Assembly: GCA_023548195.1 (NCBI GenBank)
Contig: JAJHZJ010000061.1
Location: 8,096,105 to 8,160,104, forward strand
DNA from: Bettongia penicillata ogilbyi
Taxonomy: Eukaryota; Chordata; Mammalia; Diprotodontia; Potoroidae
DNA: 64,000 nt
Reading direction: 5' to 3'
In this document: piece by piece, positions 22,690 through 33,914 of the stretch
Position numbering within the stretch: the stretch's first letter is position 1
How the letters are laid out: every line of letters starts with the position of its first letter
The notes under the pieces: generated by a model
What the model saw: only the letters and a program-made list of their open reading frames with translations
The model's database searches: none
Told to the model about the DNA's origin: nothing
Position numbers and translations under genes: made by a program

Positions 22690-23300
22690 GAGATAGAGGT
22701 ACAGAAACTCCAAGACTGGAATTCCCTGCCATCTGGGAAAGAATTCACAGACTCAAGCATTGTTGAGGTCAAAGTAAAGATTTATTATGCTTTTCAGTGA
22801 GAGAGTTCTTAGGGAGTCTACAACCTTAGAGGGATACAGGTAAAGTTTATATAAGATATTCTACAGTAAAACATGTGCCAAGTATGCTACAACCATGGCT
22901 TATAAGCCCCCATTACTGTTTGCTTTCATTTTCCAGCCTGAAGACACAATGAAGTACAGAACAAAAGATACTCTGTTTAAAATCAAAACAAATAAAGACA
23001 AGAAAAGCTTCCGCCTCATGCATACGTGGACTCCATTTTCCTACAAGTAGAGGGCACATATAAAGGAAGCATGTATCCAGAGCAACTTATGCATCTGATG
23101 GTGCATAGCTGCTAATGTCCTTTGGGATGTCTCTGAGCTACTCTCTGCCATTGTCTGCTGGGCATTCCACTTCGGGGCTGGGTATCATGTCATCTCATTT
23201 ACTTTTGTGGTTACCAGGCTTCTCTCTACTACCACATTCTGAGCTTCAACTATTTAGCCTCTTCAGGGTCAACTGCTACTTGCTGTGAGCCACTGCGCAC
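22690..23300 (-). mobile_element. Possible antisense solo LTR
   Basis: On the minus strand an AATAAA signal (plus-strand tttatta at 22780) is followed by tttactttgacctcaacaat and ttgagtctgtgaattctttc, like the R/U5 region of an LTR. The U3-like remainder extends to about 23300. There is no internal retroviral sequence and the ends are uncertain. Confidence 0.4.
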
Positions 23301-23469
23301 AACTAGGAAGCCAGAAGAATTTCCTAGGCTAAGAATAGGTCTGTTCTTTCTGACTGACTGTTTTTGATGATACAAGGTCTTAGGCCCAGACAAACATATG
23401 ACTTCGTGTTAGAAAATTTTTTTAACTCCTGGTACATCCCTGATTGGATCCTGTGTCCTCTGTGGGAAA

Positions 23470-23930
23470 AGTATCTCATTTATTATGTATTAATATCATT
23501 TGAACCTGTCTTTATGTGGCTAGAAATTATCTTACTCAAAATTTACCATACAAGTCAGAATGACCTCAGACACACTCTGAGGAAGCTTAGTTGGATACAG
23601 GGGATACTTAGATACGACCCAGGTTTTGTTTAGCATTCATCTGAAGCCTGTGTTTTGGGGTTCCTCAAATTATAATGAATGTTTATACTTACCTACTGAT
23701 ATACATACCAAGCAACCTTACCTGGGAACTGACCTTTTCTGGAAACTGCCTAACTCTATGTGTGGCCAACCATGTGCTTGTCCTTATAACCTTATTGTAT
23801 AAATTGTATATAATATAAGCAGTACAAAGACTCGAGAGGGAGCCATACTTTTTTCCATTTCTTTTCTTGGTCAAATAACCTAATAAAATTCTTTACAAAA
23901 CTTTTTCAGGTTTTGGGTGTGTTCTCAAAT
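23470..23930 (+). mobile_element. LTR-like dispersed repeat, copy Q
   Basis: It matches copy P at 18.2-18.7 kb block by block, ending taataaaattctttacaaaa, ctttttcaggttttgggtgt and gttctca. A TATA-like tataatataag lies about 70 bp before the polyadenylation signal. It is less decayed than copy P and in the same orientation. Confidence 0.5.
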
Positions 23931-24189
23931 GATACCTCAAAATATATTTTGGGAACTCTCCCAGGGGAAAAAAAAAATACCAGGATCTGTATGAAGGCTA
24001 GAACATGGAAATGAACCTCATTCCCAATATCCCCTTTGATTGGCATGCAACTGAAGCTAGGAACCAGAACAAAAGCTTAGTGAAGAAAATAAAGTTATCG
24101 CTATCTCTGTCTCCGTCCTATTCCTGCCTTCATGACATGTATTTGCCAGCAAGGAAAAGCCCCCTTACTTTTTCACTGTATCTTGGTCA

Positions 24190-24322
24190 CAAAACCTTAC
24201 TCACTTCCATACTCTCTCTGTCTCTATTTCTCTCTCTCCGTCTCTCTCCATATATATACACATATATGTTTATAGATAAATAATATACACACATACAAAT
24301 ATATATATATATATATATCCTA
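24190..24322. repeat. CT-rich then TA/CA-rich simple repeat
   Basis: A (TCTC)-type stretch passes into tatatacacatatatg and a (TA)n run ending at 24318. Confidence 0.85.
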
Positions 24323-24414
24323 CAACTTTCCCAGAGATCTGATAGATATTTCTCTTAGATGAAGTTTCTAATCTCCTGAACGTAAGTGTACCTTACTTTA
24401 CATGCATTATAATC

Positions 24415-24585
24415 ATAACTAATAATGATGATAATAGTCAATATTTACATATACTATTATACATATACTATTCTATATGTAACTTTTATACTTGTATATA
24501 ACATTTTAATTTATAGTAATAAAGTATTATGCTTTATATAGTAATATATGGCAAATTACTTTACATTATCTCATTTAATATTATT
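24415..24585 (-). mobile_element. Probable MIR fragment, antisense
   Basis: The decayed order 'aatagtcaatatttacata', then 'ttactttacattatctcatt', resembles the reverse complement of a MIR 3' half. AT-rich, so the call is weak. Confidence 0.35.
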
Positions 24586-24869
24586 TAATTGTATTGCTAT
24601 AAAGATGGGTATAAATTAAATTTTTATGGATTAAATGTTCCTTTAAACTTATTAAATTTACTATTTAAAGTTATCCACTGTACTTTTAAAAAAGGGAAAT
24701 AATTACCTCCTAATTGATCTGTTTTGTAAATTTGTATAAGTTTGAGGTATCCAATCTATTATCAAGTCTTTGACAACTCTAGTATATGTGCTCTTTTCCC
24801 CTCTGGCACTGCCAACACCCAGCACTCACCATGCACACTTAGATTACTGAGAAAGCCTTATATTTGATC

Positions 24870-25402
24870 TCTCTGACTTAAGTCTCTCCTCACTCCAATT
24901 ATCAAAGTGATCTTCCTAAATCACATATCTAATAGTATGTTGGTTGCCCTATTCAGTAAAACTTTGTGGCTCCCCATTACCTCCAGTATCAAATATAAAC
25001 TCCCCTGGTTTTTAAAGACCTTCATAACCTCCACCCTTCCTACCTTTAAGATCTTCTTACATCTTACACCTTCTGTGATCCAGTGACACAGTCTCACAAG
25101 ACCTCCAGCTCCTGTCCCCCAAGCTTGGAATTCTCTCTCTTCCTTTCCTGCTCCTGGCTTTCCTGGTTTCTTTCAGGTATCAGTTAAAATCCCACCTCCC
25201 ACAGGAAGCCTTTCTCAATCCCCCTTAATATTAGAACCGTCTCTTCAAGATTACCTCAAATTTATCCCATATAGATTTTGTTAGTACATAATTATTTGCA
25301 TGTTACATTGCTTGTGAGGGCCTTGAAAGCACTCTTTGTATCATCAGTGCTTCAGCAGTCTGGCACATAGTGCTTAATAAATACGTGTTTACTTGTTAAA
25401 TT
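24870..25402 (+). mobile_element. L2 LINE 3' end
   Basis: Typical L2 3' region: agtgatcttcctaaatcaca, ttgtggctccccattacctc, ccacaggaagcctttctcaa, and a terminal tggcacatagtgcttaataa. No open frame remains. Confidence 0.8.
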
Positions 25403-25484
25403 AAAAGTATCTGTACCCAAAGATATAATAATTAGCAGAAGATCTCATTCTCTGCTTTCTATATTTCAAAGTTTATCAAGTTCA

Positions 25485-25685
25485 CGCTATAGAAGTACAG
25501 AGTTGAAAGGAGAAGATCATCAGTATTATCCAATCAAATTTCTTCATTTTACAGATGAAGGAACTAACGTCCAGAGAGGTCAATGATTTGCCTGAGGTCC
25601 TAGAAGCATAAGCAGCAGAGTTAGGATTTGAACCCAGGTCATCTTTGTAGATTCAGCATGCCTTCCTTTACACTGCCCACCTCTC
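25485..25685 (-). mobile_element. MIR3/THER2-like CORE-SINE, antisense
   Basis: The reverse complement of a CORE-SINE whose 3' end resembles CR1/L3. Plus-strand order: agaagtacagagttgaaagg, cattttacagatgaaggaac, ttaggatttgaacccaggtc. The last block is the tRNA-like B-box region. Confidence 0.6.
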
Positions 25686-26109
25686 AGAAGTACATAGGCT
25701 TTGTGTGTTCAGGTTTGTTCAAAATCCAACTCCTCAGGCTGTCTGGCTGACAGTTAAGCCTTCATCTTCTCACCCCCACACAGCCCCTAAATAAAACAAT
25801 GACTGTATTGATTCTAACAGAGCTGATAATCCTTAGCAGCTTAGGCAGTACATTGTACTGCCTGTAAATCCCAGGAAGACAGATGTAAGCAGACAACTGA
25901 ACAACCTGAAAAGAACCCAGAGGGATTGAGAGAACCAAACCCCATCTAAATAGCTGGACACAGAGTGTCTGAGGCATTGGTATCCTTCTTAGCCTAGGAC
26001 TCCATTCTGTCTGCAGATGGAAGGTAAGACATTGTCTTTGAGAATTATTGAGAATATTGTTTCCAATGTACTTCTTAGCAAATAGTAATTCATATTTATT
26101 ATTACATAG
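25686..26109. other. Unassigned sequence
   Basis: No feature recognised. Confidence 0.35.
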
Positions 26110-26111
26110 GT

Positions 26112-26345
26112 GGCATCTTGAATAGACACCTGGAATTGGAGTCAGGAAAACCTGGATTCGAATCCTGCCTCAGACACTGTGTGACACAGGGCAAATTACC
26201 TTCAGCCTCAGTTTCCCCACATGTAAAATGAGGATAATAATAGCACCTCCCTTACTGGGTTATTATGACAAAAGATGGTAATATATATAAAATGCTTGGC
26301 AAATCTCGAAACATTAACTCTTCTTGCTGCTGCTATTATTCTTAT
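26112..26345 (+). mobile_element. MIR/THER1-like CORE-SINE
   Basis: A complete order: ttggagtcaggaaaacctgg, attcgaatcctgcctcagac, cagcctcagtttccccacat, aggataataatagcacctcc and the L2-like tail tataaaatgcttggcaaatc, then a ctgctattatt end. Confidence 0.85.
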
Positions 26346-27462
26346 CATCATCTTTATCATATGTCCACAGCGAAGTAGTCCTGGACCTGAATTAGGCTGA
26401 AAAACTAAAAACAGCAGGATATTTTGGTAGGGAGGAAGTGGATTTGTAAGCACAGACAGTCCTTAACTTACCCAAAGTTCATTTGTAGGTCAATTATTTG
26501 CAACTTAGAATATTTACAGAGGAACAAACATATAATCAGTCCTTAGGTTCCCAAGCTAGCTCACAAAAAGTCTATAATCTAGCAAAGATAGCTCTAAACA
26601 GAAGTCCTGGATCTTCCTAGGACCTTTGGGCCCTGAAAACTTCTATATCTCAAATCTCCTTGAACTTGAACGCATCTAAGACGTGAGCTTGTGTGAGACC
26701 TGAGATTTCAGCCTCCTTGAACCAGTTGACCCTGAGCCCAGAAAGGACAAGAAATTTGGGGGGAAGGGGAAGGAATCGGGGATAGAATCTCCAGTGCTTG
26801 AGCAACACTGAGAATGCTCCAGCAGCAAGGAGGAGAGAAGGAGTTTGGATGTGAAAGTTCTGATGGTTCCCCCAGAAAGTGGGGGAAGCATGGGGAAAAG
26901 CTTGAAGACTTTCAACATCAACACTATGTGAGACTTCTAAGAAAACATTCATTGTCCTTCGGGAAAGGAGCATCAGTGGAAGGCATGGGTTCAAGAAGAA
27001 GAGAAGTATCCCCAGTAAGAGATGGTCCTCTCCAGGGAGAGGGGGCATAGGAGCATAAGTCCACAGATGTACCTCATAAATAGAGGATTGTCTGTGCTTC
27101 CCTTGGTCCCCAACATCCTCAGTCCCCTTCTATCTACCCCCAACAAAATGCACTCCAGGCAGAATGAGATGCTAGAAAATCGAGGGACTGTATTTAACCC
27201 TTAAAATCCAGACGTCATTGGCACTAAAATTATGGGGGACCCAGATATTGCCGGTCAGCCCAACTGAAGCATTCCGAAGCCTCCCGCTAGATGGCACCTT
27301 AGCATTTGAGTAGCAAAGGGGAAGATCGGGAAGGTACATGATGAAATCTGTTTCTTTGTAATTGAAGTTTAATGAGGAGGCTGTTCCCAGCATCCCTTCC
27401 TTGGGGGAGAAATCTTTAGGCTTCTGTTAAAGGGGAGGGGACGGTTACTCTTTAGCATGAAA

Positions 27463-27464
<2 letters not shown>
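26346..27464. other. Unassigned sequence with small ORFs
   Basis: Overlapping frames at 26650-27050 are open on both strands (up to 132 codons) in a slightly GC-richer stretch. I see no domain, signal peptide or splice pattern I would trust. An unrecognised retroposon or exon cannot be excluded. Confidence 0.35.

Positions 27465-27503
<39 letters not shown>
27465..27503. repeat. (AC)n microsatellite
   Basis: Pure AC run of about 19 units. Confidence 0.97.
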
Positions 27504-27504
<1 letters not shown>

Positions 27505-27869
27505 CATCAATGAGACCAACCTAATGTACCTAGAGGGGAAAAAAAATTACAGCACTGAAGATAGAATTGCTGCTATTTCAAAGGGAGAAATCCTCTTGAT
27601 GTCATCCAGAGTTGTGGGTTTTGCCAGGATTGGGCCCAGAGACCCACCTAGAGATTAAATATGGAGAACTACAGCCAAACCTTAAAGATGGAAGACTGAA
27701 GGAAATGGCGTAGCCTAGAGCTATCCCCAAAGTCTAGGTCTGCAATAGGATAGGTCAAGACTAAATAAGACTTAAGCCCCAGACAACCAGTCTCCTGGGC
27801 CAGGAGTCAAAGATGCTTGACTCTCATTGACATTGTATATATCGCATATGTATGGTGTTTTTTGGCATG
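27504..27869. other. Unassigned sequence
   Basis: No feature recognised. Confidence 0.35.
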
Positions 27870-27995
27870 TTATTTTTCTTCTTAGACTGTGATCTCCTTG
27901 AAGGCAAGGACAGTGGTTTTTCTTTGTATCCCTATTACTTAGCACAGTGTCTAGAATTTGGTAAAAGCTTAATAAATGTCAATCAATGGATTACT
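27870..27995 (+). mobile_element. L2 LINE 3' terminus
   Basis: tgatctccttgaaggcaagg, a ctttgtatccctattactta block and the terminal aagcttaataaatgtcaatc are diagnostic of the L2 3' end. Confidence 0.75.
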
Positions 27996-28960
27996 TAATA
28001 TCAGACATTTCATTCAGATTGTTATGACCAAGGGAAAAAGTCAGTATGAACTCTAATCACAAGCAGAATTGTGAGGTCTGCCTGTTGGTGACCACTGGTC
28101 ACTATGACACCATGCAGGGTGGGGAGACGGAGAGTGTTTGAGGAGCTTTTTTCAGCTTACCTATCAAGTTGCCCTAAGGATAATGTTTTCCCTGGGACTT
28201 TCTGGTTCTGCTGGTTGGTCCTTTGGGGAAATTTAGATGCTTCTGAATAGTGAATGCCCTTCAAAGAACAAGACACAGAGCCTTATTTTCCTACTTTTCT
28301 TATTTTAGAAAGAGTCCTTATTGATCTCAAGAGGTAACTGGCTGATTCAAATAGGTTTAAGGGTTAAGAGATTCTTTCAGACAGCAACATGTTTTTCCCA
28401 CAAACCAGTAATACCGCTTCCCCAATTTGACTAATGCCTTCAGAGCCCCATCAATGAAACAAAGAGAAAGTCATAACTGCATGACTAAAAACCAAGTTAT
28501 GTCCTAATAATAACACCCTGTGGCTGCTGCTATTGTTCCAGTAGCACTTTTCTATAAGGCCTCTCATTCATAAGTCCCAAAGATGAGCCAACCAATCACT
28601 GCCCACCAAACACAAGGATGCCAAATAACATATTCAGGGTCAATGTTTTAGGCAGCTCCTCCACTGCAAGGCCTCCAGATGCGAACAGAAGTCAAAGGCA
28701 TGGGTATTGCAGGCCCCTTGTTGCCGCAGTCCCTGGGCTAGTAAGTTATTGTTTTAATTTGAGGTGGGGGGGGCTAATAGGGCAGAAATACAGACAAAGG
28801 TAGGTAGATCAGAAAAATGAAGGCTTTAAAGAGGAAAAAGGCTGAACCTTAGGGGGCTTTCAATTCCACTTGAGACTTCTGAGAAAAGAAAACATTAATG
28901 ATAGAGTGGGGGCAGGGGCAAAGTGGGGGGGGCCATCTCTGGGAAAAGGAGTGTAAATAA
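27996..28960. other. Unassigned sequence
   Basis: No gene recognised. There are short G-runs at 28766 and 28925. Confidence 0.35.
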
Positions 28961-28964
28961 TCAT

Positions 28965-29080
28965 AAATTCATAGAGGCAGAGTTGGAAAAAAGTCTGTCT
29001 CATCTAATTTCTTCATTTTCTGGAAGAAACTAAACTGAGCAACCCAAGGGATTCACTCAAGATTACACGAGGAATAAGTA
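28965..29080 (-). mobile_element. MIR3/THER2-like SINE fragment, antisense
   Basis: The plus strand shows attcatagaggcagagttgg, ttcttcattttctggaagaa and attcactcaagattacacga, a decayed reverse-complement CORE-SINE. Confidence 0.45.
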
Positions 29081-29084
29081 TCAA

Positions 29085-29205
29085 TAGTCAATAACCATTT
29101 ATTAAGCGCTTACTATGTGCTAGGCTAAGCGATAGGGATATAAGTACTAAAATAAAAAGATAGTCTCTGCCCTCAAGGAGCTTAAAATCTAATGGAGAAA
29201 GACAA
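29085..29205 (-). mobile_element. L2 LINE 3' terminus, antisense
   Basis: The reverse complement of the L2 end: ccatttattaagcgcttact, atgtgctaggctaagcgata, ctgccctcaaggagcttaaa. Confidence 0.8.
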
Positions 29206-29924
29206 CTCACAAAAGGCTGACAAAGACCAGAGGAAGCATAGTGGGGAATCATGGTGGAGGAGTCAGAGATGTCCCAGAGTAGGGTAGCTAGGTGAGAAAT
29301 GAGAAGACTTCTGAGCTGAGCTCACTCTTTAAATGGAGGGTTGGGCATTCATGGCTCCATCTTCCAATCAGAGGGCCAGTGATGGGGTAGAGACCCAAGA
29401 ATCAGAAGTGGGATATGAACCTAGAACATCTAGTTCTAGAGCCAGCCACCTTTCCACTGAGCCACAAATTACTGGATTCCTGAACTGCCCAAATAAACCA
29501 TGTATAACCTCAAATTCACTCTCCATGAAGAAAAGGGAAGGAAAGCATGAGGAAGGGGAAAGGAAAGGATAAGAGGAAGGAGAGGGGAGGGAAAGGCAGA
29601 GATGGAGACTGCAAGGCACACAGGCATGAGCAGTCCCAGAGGAAACCCACACTGCTAATGAAATTGATGCTTGAGCTGCAAGGAAAGCACTGCTTTCTAT
29701 GTATGACGCATGTGATGGTTAGGTTTTTATGATGCACTGATATGCCTTGGTTCACTGGTTGAGAAACACTAGCCTAGTGTGTAGAGTGTGCAAGACATAA
29801 AGGGCTCTATTCTCCCCAGTGCTCAAATTAATCCCTGGTAGGAAATTAAGCATTCAGGGAAACTATTAACTCTTTTTGCTCCCAGGGAAATGACAAGCAG
29901 ACGTTCTCCATTCTCCGGCATTGA
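29206..29924. other. Unassigned; purine-rich tract at 29530-29600
   Basis: A GGAA/AGGG-rich purine tract gives false open frames on both strands. A gagccagccacctttccactga block at 29438-29459 could be a remnant of an antisense SINE head. Confidence 0.4.
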
Positions 29925-29998
29925 GAGCTAATGCAGGGCTGTTGTCAGGATCAAATGAGATAATAGATGCAAAGAACATTGCTATATAAATGCCTTGC
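29925..29998 (+). mobile_element. MIR 3' fragment
   Basis: gctgttgtcaggatcaaatg, agataatagatgcaaagaac and gctatataaatgccttgca match a MIR/THER1 tail. Confidence 0.55.
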
Positions 29999-30394
29999 AA
30001 TAATGCCTTTTGCTAGCTCCACCCCGGCATGCTTTGAAGGGTTGCTTTCTATAGTAACCAAGCAGCAGTGCCCAGAATGAGGAAATAGTCTTTCTTCTCC
30101 CTAGTTTCCTTGGAGTGTATAGGGGACAACGAGGCTACACCTTTGTAGTTTTACAAAAATCCTACTCCCACCCTGACCCCATAAGAAGAGATGGTTGGGT
30201 TTTCATTCATCACCAAAGATGTGATTAAGCTCTACTAATGACCTTCTGGTTGATTGGGTATTAGGAGTCTGAAGGGGAAAAGGAAACCACTGAGGTTTAA
30301 CCCAGTTATCAAAAATAATGCTAGTACTCAAAAAAGCTGCTTAGCCATGAATTATCATGTCTGGGTGAGTACCAGCTTCTTCTGGGAATGGTAG
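29999..30394. other. Unassigned sequence
   Basis: No feature recognised. Confidence 0.35.
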
Positions 30395-30530
30395 GATCAT
30401 AGATTTAAAGCTGGAAGGGGACTCAGCTATGATCTAGACCATTATTTAATGGATGAGGAAACTGCAGTCCGGAGGTTATGTAGCTTGCCTAAGGTCACAC
30501 AGCTAATGTATGGGACCATTGATTTAATGC
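30395..30530 (-). mobile_element. MIR3/THER2-like SINE, antisense
   Basis: Plus-strand gatcatagatttaaagctgg, ggatgaggaaactgcagtcc, ctaaggtcacacagctaatg. The CR1/L3-like 3' end comes first because the copy is reversed. Confidence 0.6.
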
Positions 30531-30779
30531 AGGGAGGGACTGAAGAATCCATCTCCTTCTGAAACTGCATTTTACAGAAGAGAAAAGGAAAACCCAGTGG
30601 ACTGGAGTGATTTTTCTGATGTCATAGATGCAGTAAGCATCAAAGGGGGAATTCGTACGGTAGCCTTCCAAACTCCAGAGCTAGAATTCTTCCCAATGTA
30701 CCGTACTGCCTCTCTTCTTAACTAAAGTATCAGAACTAGTAGCATCTAATGATAAATACTGAAGGATGAGAGACTAACT

Positions 30780-31295
30780 CAGAGATACATGGGAGTCAGG
30801 AAGACTAGAGGTAAAATTCTATTTCTGGTACTTATTAGCTACATGATCCCAGTCCAATCACTTAATCTGAGTCTCGGTTTTCTCAACTGTAAAATGGGAT
30901 AATAATAATAAGTAATAATTGTGCTAACATTTATATAGTACTTACTACATGCCAGGTACTGTGCTAAGCACTTTACAATCATTAACTCAGTTGATCTTCA
31001 AACAAACCTGAGAGGTAGGTGCTGTTATCATTCCCATCTTGCAGATGAGGAAACTGAGGCAAACAGGGGTTAAGTGATTTGCAGAGTTAAGTGATTACAT
31101 CTAGTAAGGATATAAGGCTACATTTGAACTTAAGTCTTCCTGGCTTCAAGCCTGGAGCTCTATCCATTCCTTGTACTAGCTAGTTCCCTCAAAATACCTT
31201 ATAGTGAGTAGAAATGAGACTGCAGATGTAAAATGCTTTGCAAACCTCCAGGTGCTATATAAAATCTGTTTTTGTTGTTAATATTATTACTTATA
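30780..31295 (+). mobile_element. MIR/THER1-like SINE split by another SINE
   Basis: The 5' part (agtcaggaagactagaggta through ctcaactgtaaaatgggata) is at 30800-30912. The 3' part (gcagatgtaaaatgctttgc, aggtgctatataaaatctgt) resumes at about 31195. The gap between them is filled by an antisense MIR, so this copy is the older one. Confidence 0.7.
30915..31185 (-). mobile_element. MIR/THER1-like SINE, antisense, nested
   Basis: The full reverse-complement order: acatttatatagtacttact, gccaggtactgtgctaagca, cagatgaggaaactgaggca, and a head remnant with agtcttcctggcttcaagcc. It sits inside the sense MIR at 30780-31295. Confidence 0.8.
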
Positions 31296-31299
31296 AGGC

Positions 31300-31445
31300 A
31301 AGACATTCTGGATCCAAATGTAAAACTAGACTCTCCATTCTGCCCCCTGCCACCCCAGGGACTCTCCAAATGCATCAGTTTCACTTTAGGTCTAAGGAAT
31401 GCTCCAACCTCTTTCCAAAGATTGACTGCATCTATGATAAAAAGC
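31300..31445 (+). pseudogene. Possible Ty3/gypsy-type reverse transcriptase fossil
   Basis: The frame through 31363-31434 reads CISFTLGLRNAPTSFQRL, close to the conserved FGLxNAPxxFQRL motif (RT palm region before the catalytic YxDD) of Ty3/gypsy and related LTR retrotransposons. Only about 45 codons are readable before a SINE at 31447 cuts it off, so the YxDD box is not present. It could also be a chance match. Protein-level comparison would decide. Confidence 0.4.
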
Positions 31446-31446
31446 G

Positions 31447-31667
31447 AGCAGCTAGATGGTACAGTGGATACAGCCAGCAAGACTCAACTTCCTGAGTTTA
31501 AATCTGACCTCAGACACTTACTTGCTGTGTCACTTAATCCTGTTTGCCTCAGTTGCCTCATCTGTAAAATGAGCTAGAGAAGTAAATGGCAAACCACTCC
31601 AGTATCTTTGCCAGAAAACCCCCAATGGGGTGAGATGTGACTAAAATGACACAATGACAACAAAAAT
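31447..31667 (+). mobile_element. MAR1-like CORE-SINE
   Basis: gcagctagatggtacagtgg head, ctcagttgcctcatctgtaa CORE, ccactccagtatctttgcca and a BovB/RTE-type end, then a gacaacaaaaatgac tail. Confidence 0.9.
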
Positions 31668-31784
31668 GACAAAAAGCAGATATGGATTTCAGGTCTATTA
31701 GAAATTTTAAAAAGTCCCAGAGCACAGCCTAGGCAAAGTCAGCAGGCCCATAGGATGTTTGCCCCTTGCCCCTATGGGATCATG

Positions 31785-31935
31785 GATCTAGAGATGGAAG
31801 GAATCTGAGAGACTATCTAGTCCAACTCCTCTCCTTTTACAGATAAAGAAACTGAGGTCAGGAAGGTTAAGAGATTTGTCCAAAGTCCCAGAGGTCGTAG
31901 GGGTCAGAGGGGGGCCCTCTGATTCAAAAGCTCTT
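31785..31935 (-). mobile_element. MIR3/THER2-like SINE, antisense
   Basis: Plus-strand gatcatggatctagagatgg, agtccaactcctctcctttt, acagataaagaaactgaggt. Head region partly lost. Confidence 0.6.
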
Positions 31936-33261
31936 ATCACTGTATTACAAGTACTCCCAAAGCCTCAGGTGCTCTTGTGTTCCATGGACAGAGGCCCAGG
32001 TAGTTTATCTATAGCTTTAATTAAACAGCTCCTAGCCTCTCTGGAAGAACTGACCCAGAAGCTAATGCAGAACTCAGTGACTGACCCTTCAGGCTTTGTA
32101 TGCTGGGCAGAGTGGAGCATGTTCTGTCTGAGCTGGAATATCTTCACCAAGAGGGGCTGTTTCTGCAGTCTCTCTGCCCTAGAGTGTGCAGTTCAAGGGT
32201 TTGTGATTCCTCCATAAAGCCCTGAGTGATTAGCTTTCAGTTACCTTGGAGATGGCCCTTATCCCTCCCCTGGGGCCTACTTGGCATGTGGGCTACTTTT
32301 CAAACTCCCTATCCATGGTCCCAGGCACTGAACAGAGGGCATTTCCAAGGAGGGTTGTTTTCTAAGGAAGGAATTCCCAGAGTCTGATTGTCACAAGAAG
32401 TCACAACATATTGACCCTAGTGGCACCCTGCCAGGCCCATCTCTTCAGTCAGGTCTCCTTTCTTCTGATGAGACACTCATCTTTTATTGCAGTCATTGAA
32501 ATACCATATATCTGCACCATGAGCTTAACTGGGGCGCTGTAGGCTAGAGGAAACCACAGCTCCTCTTCCTGTGTCCTTTTACTTTCCTATCCAAGCCTGT
32601 CAAGGAAAATCTTTTATTTTTTTTACTATGAGTGGTCTGCCACGTCTGATTGTTGTTTCTGAGTTTGAGTAGAAATAATGATTGTTAATTTTAAAAAACA
32701 ACAGGTTGCCCAGTCTGTTGACAATATCTCCCATCAAGACGTATGCTCCATCATGCTAGAAGCATGTCGATGCCAAAGCAGGCTTGTTTCTCAGGTTCTT
32801 CCCCCCAAAGTCCTACAGTGCTGAGGTGCCTCTGAGTCTGTTAAATATTTACTCGTGCTGTCTTGGATGACTGTGGTGGATCCGGGAGCATTGAGAGAGC
32901 AACAGAGGAACAAGCTGGACACCTGCCTGAATTTTATAGACTATGAGAGATGGATGCTTGTGCCAGTATCAAGAGAATGTTGGTTACCACTGGCTGAGAG
33001 GCAGAAAAATTCTTCGGTAAGTTAAGCAAGCGCAGAACCGAGTTTCACAGGCTCAAAGTCCTCTTTGGGCATAGACTGAAAGAGCTAAAAAATATAACTA
33101 TAGATGGCATTATGAAAAAAGATTTACCTCCTTTCCTTTTGAACACCAAACTTTTATCCATCATCTTTTTGGACCAGATCTATGATTTCCTTGGCTTAGG
33201 GAACTCTAGGTAAGGAATTACCCTCTTTGAAAGTAAACAAGTACCATCTACTCTTTAATTT
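31936..33261. other. Unassigned sequence
   Basis: No gene, RNA gene or clear repeat recognised over 1.3 kb. The ORF at 31876-32217 has no recognisable motif. Confidence 0.4.
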
Positions 33262-33470
33262 GTGGCTGCTAAGTGACACAGTGGGTAGAGTCTGAGTTCA
33301 AATCCAGCCTCAGACACTTACTAGCTGTGTGACCCTGGGCAAGTCACTTAATCCTATTTGCCTCAGTTTCCTCATCTGTAAAATGAGAAGGAAATGGTGA
33401 ACTGCTTTGCCTAGAAAACTCCAAATGAGATCACAAAGAGTTGGACACTGAAAATGACTGAGTAGCAGCA
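33262..33470 (+). mobile_element. MAR1-like CORE-SINE
   Basis: gtgacacagtgggtagag head, agctgtgtgaccctgggcaa, ctcagtttcctcatctgtaa, and tail gatcacaaagagttggacac. About 20 bp is deleted in the head. Confidence 0.85.
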
Positions 33471-33477
33471 ATCTGTA

Positions 33478-33600
33478 ACTTACAGCACTCAGAGGTTAAA
33501 TGACTTGCCAACGTCACACAGTAAATATATGTCAGATGTAGCACTGAAAACTAGCATCTTTCTGACTCGAAGGCCAGCTTTCTAGCCATTATCCTCTCCT
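33478..33600 (-). mobile_element. CORE-SINE head fragment, antisense
   Basis: aggttaaatgacttgccaac, gtcacacagtaaatatatgt and the head remnant ctttctagccattatcctc are a reversed MIR-type SINE lacking its 3' end. Confidence 0.55.
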
Positions 33601-33914
33601 GCTTCTCATTATTGTTGATTAGGACTGCTTGTGGATAAGAGAGGAAGTCTACCTCTGCGGTGAAGTGCCTCTTTCATCCACACCAAAAAGTCAACTTGTC
33701 AAAAAGCTTTACAGTTAGAGACCCACTTAGCAAACATATTCCTAGACCAAATTCCACATTTACCAGGACCCAAGATTAAAAACAAAGACAAAAGAAAACA
33801 AATACCCATGCTGCAATGTGGGGAATCATATCAAATTAAATACCCTGGCAACTTGTAAACATAACTCCTAACTTTCAACCAGTAGGGCATAGCATGAGAG
33901 GTAGAAGACTTAGT

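Noticed and set aside
18220..23930. A complete endogenous provirus
   Set aside because: The two LTR-like copies are too diverged and nothing between them reads as gag, pol or env; the interior is a non-LTR LINE.
26650..27050. 132-codon minus-strand ORF with open frames on the opposite strand
   Set aside because: Nothing recognisable in either translation; reported only as an unassigned stretch.
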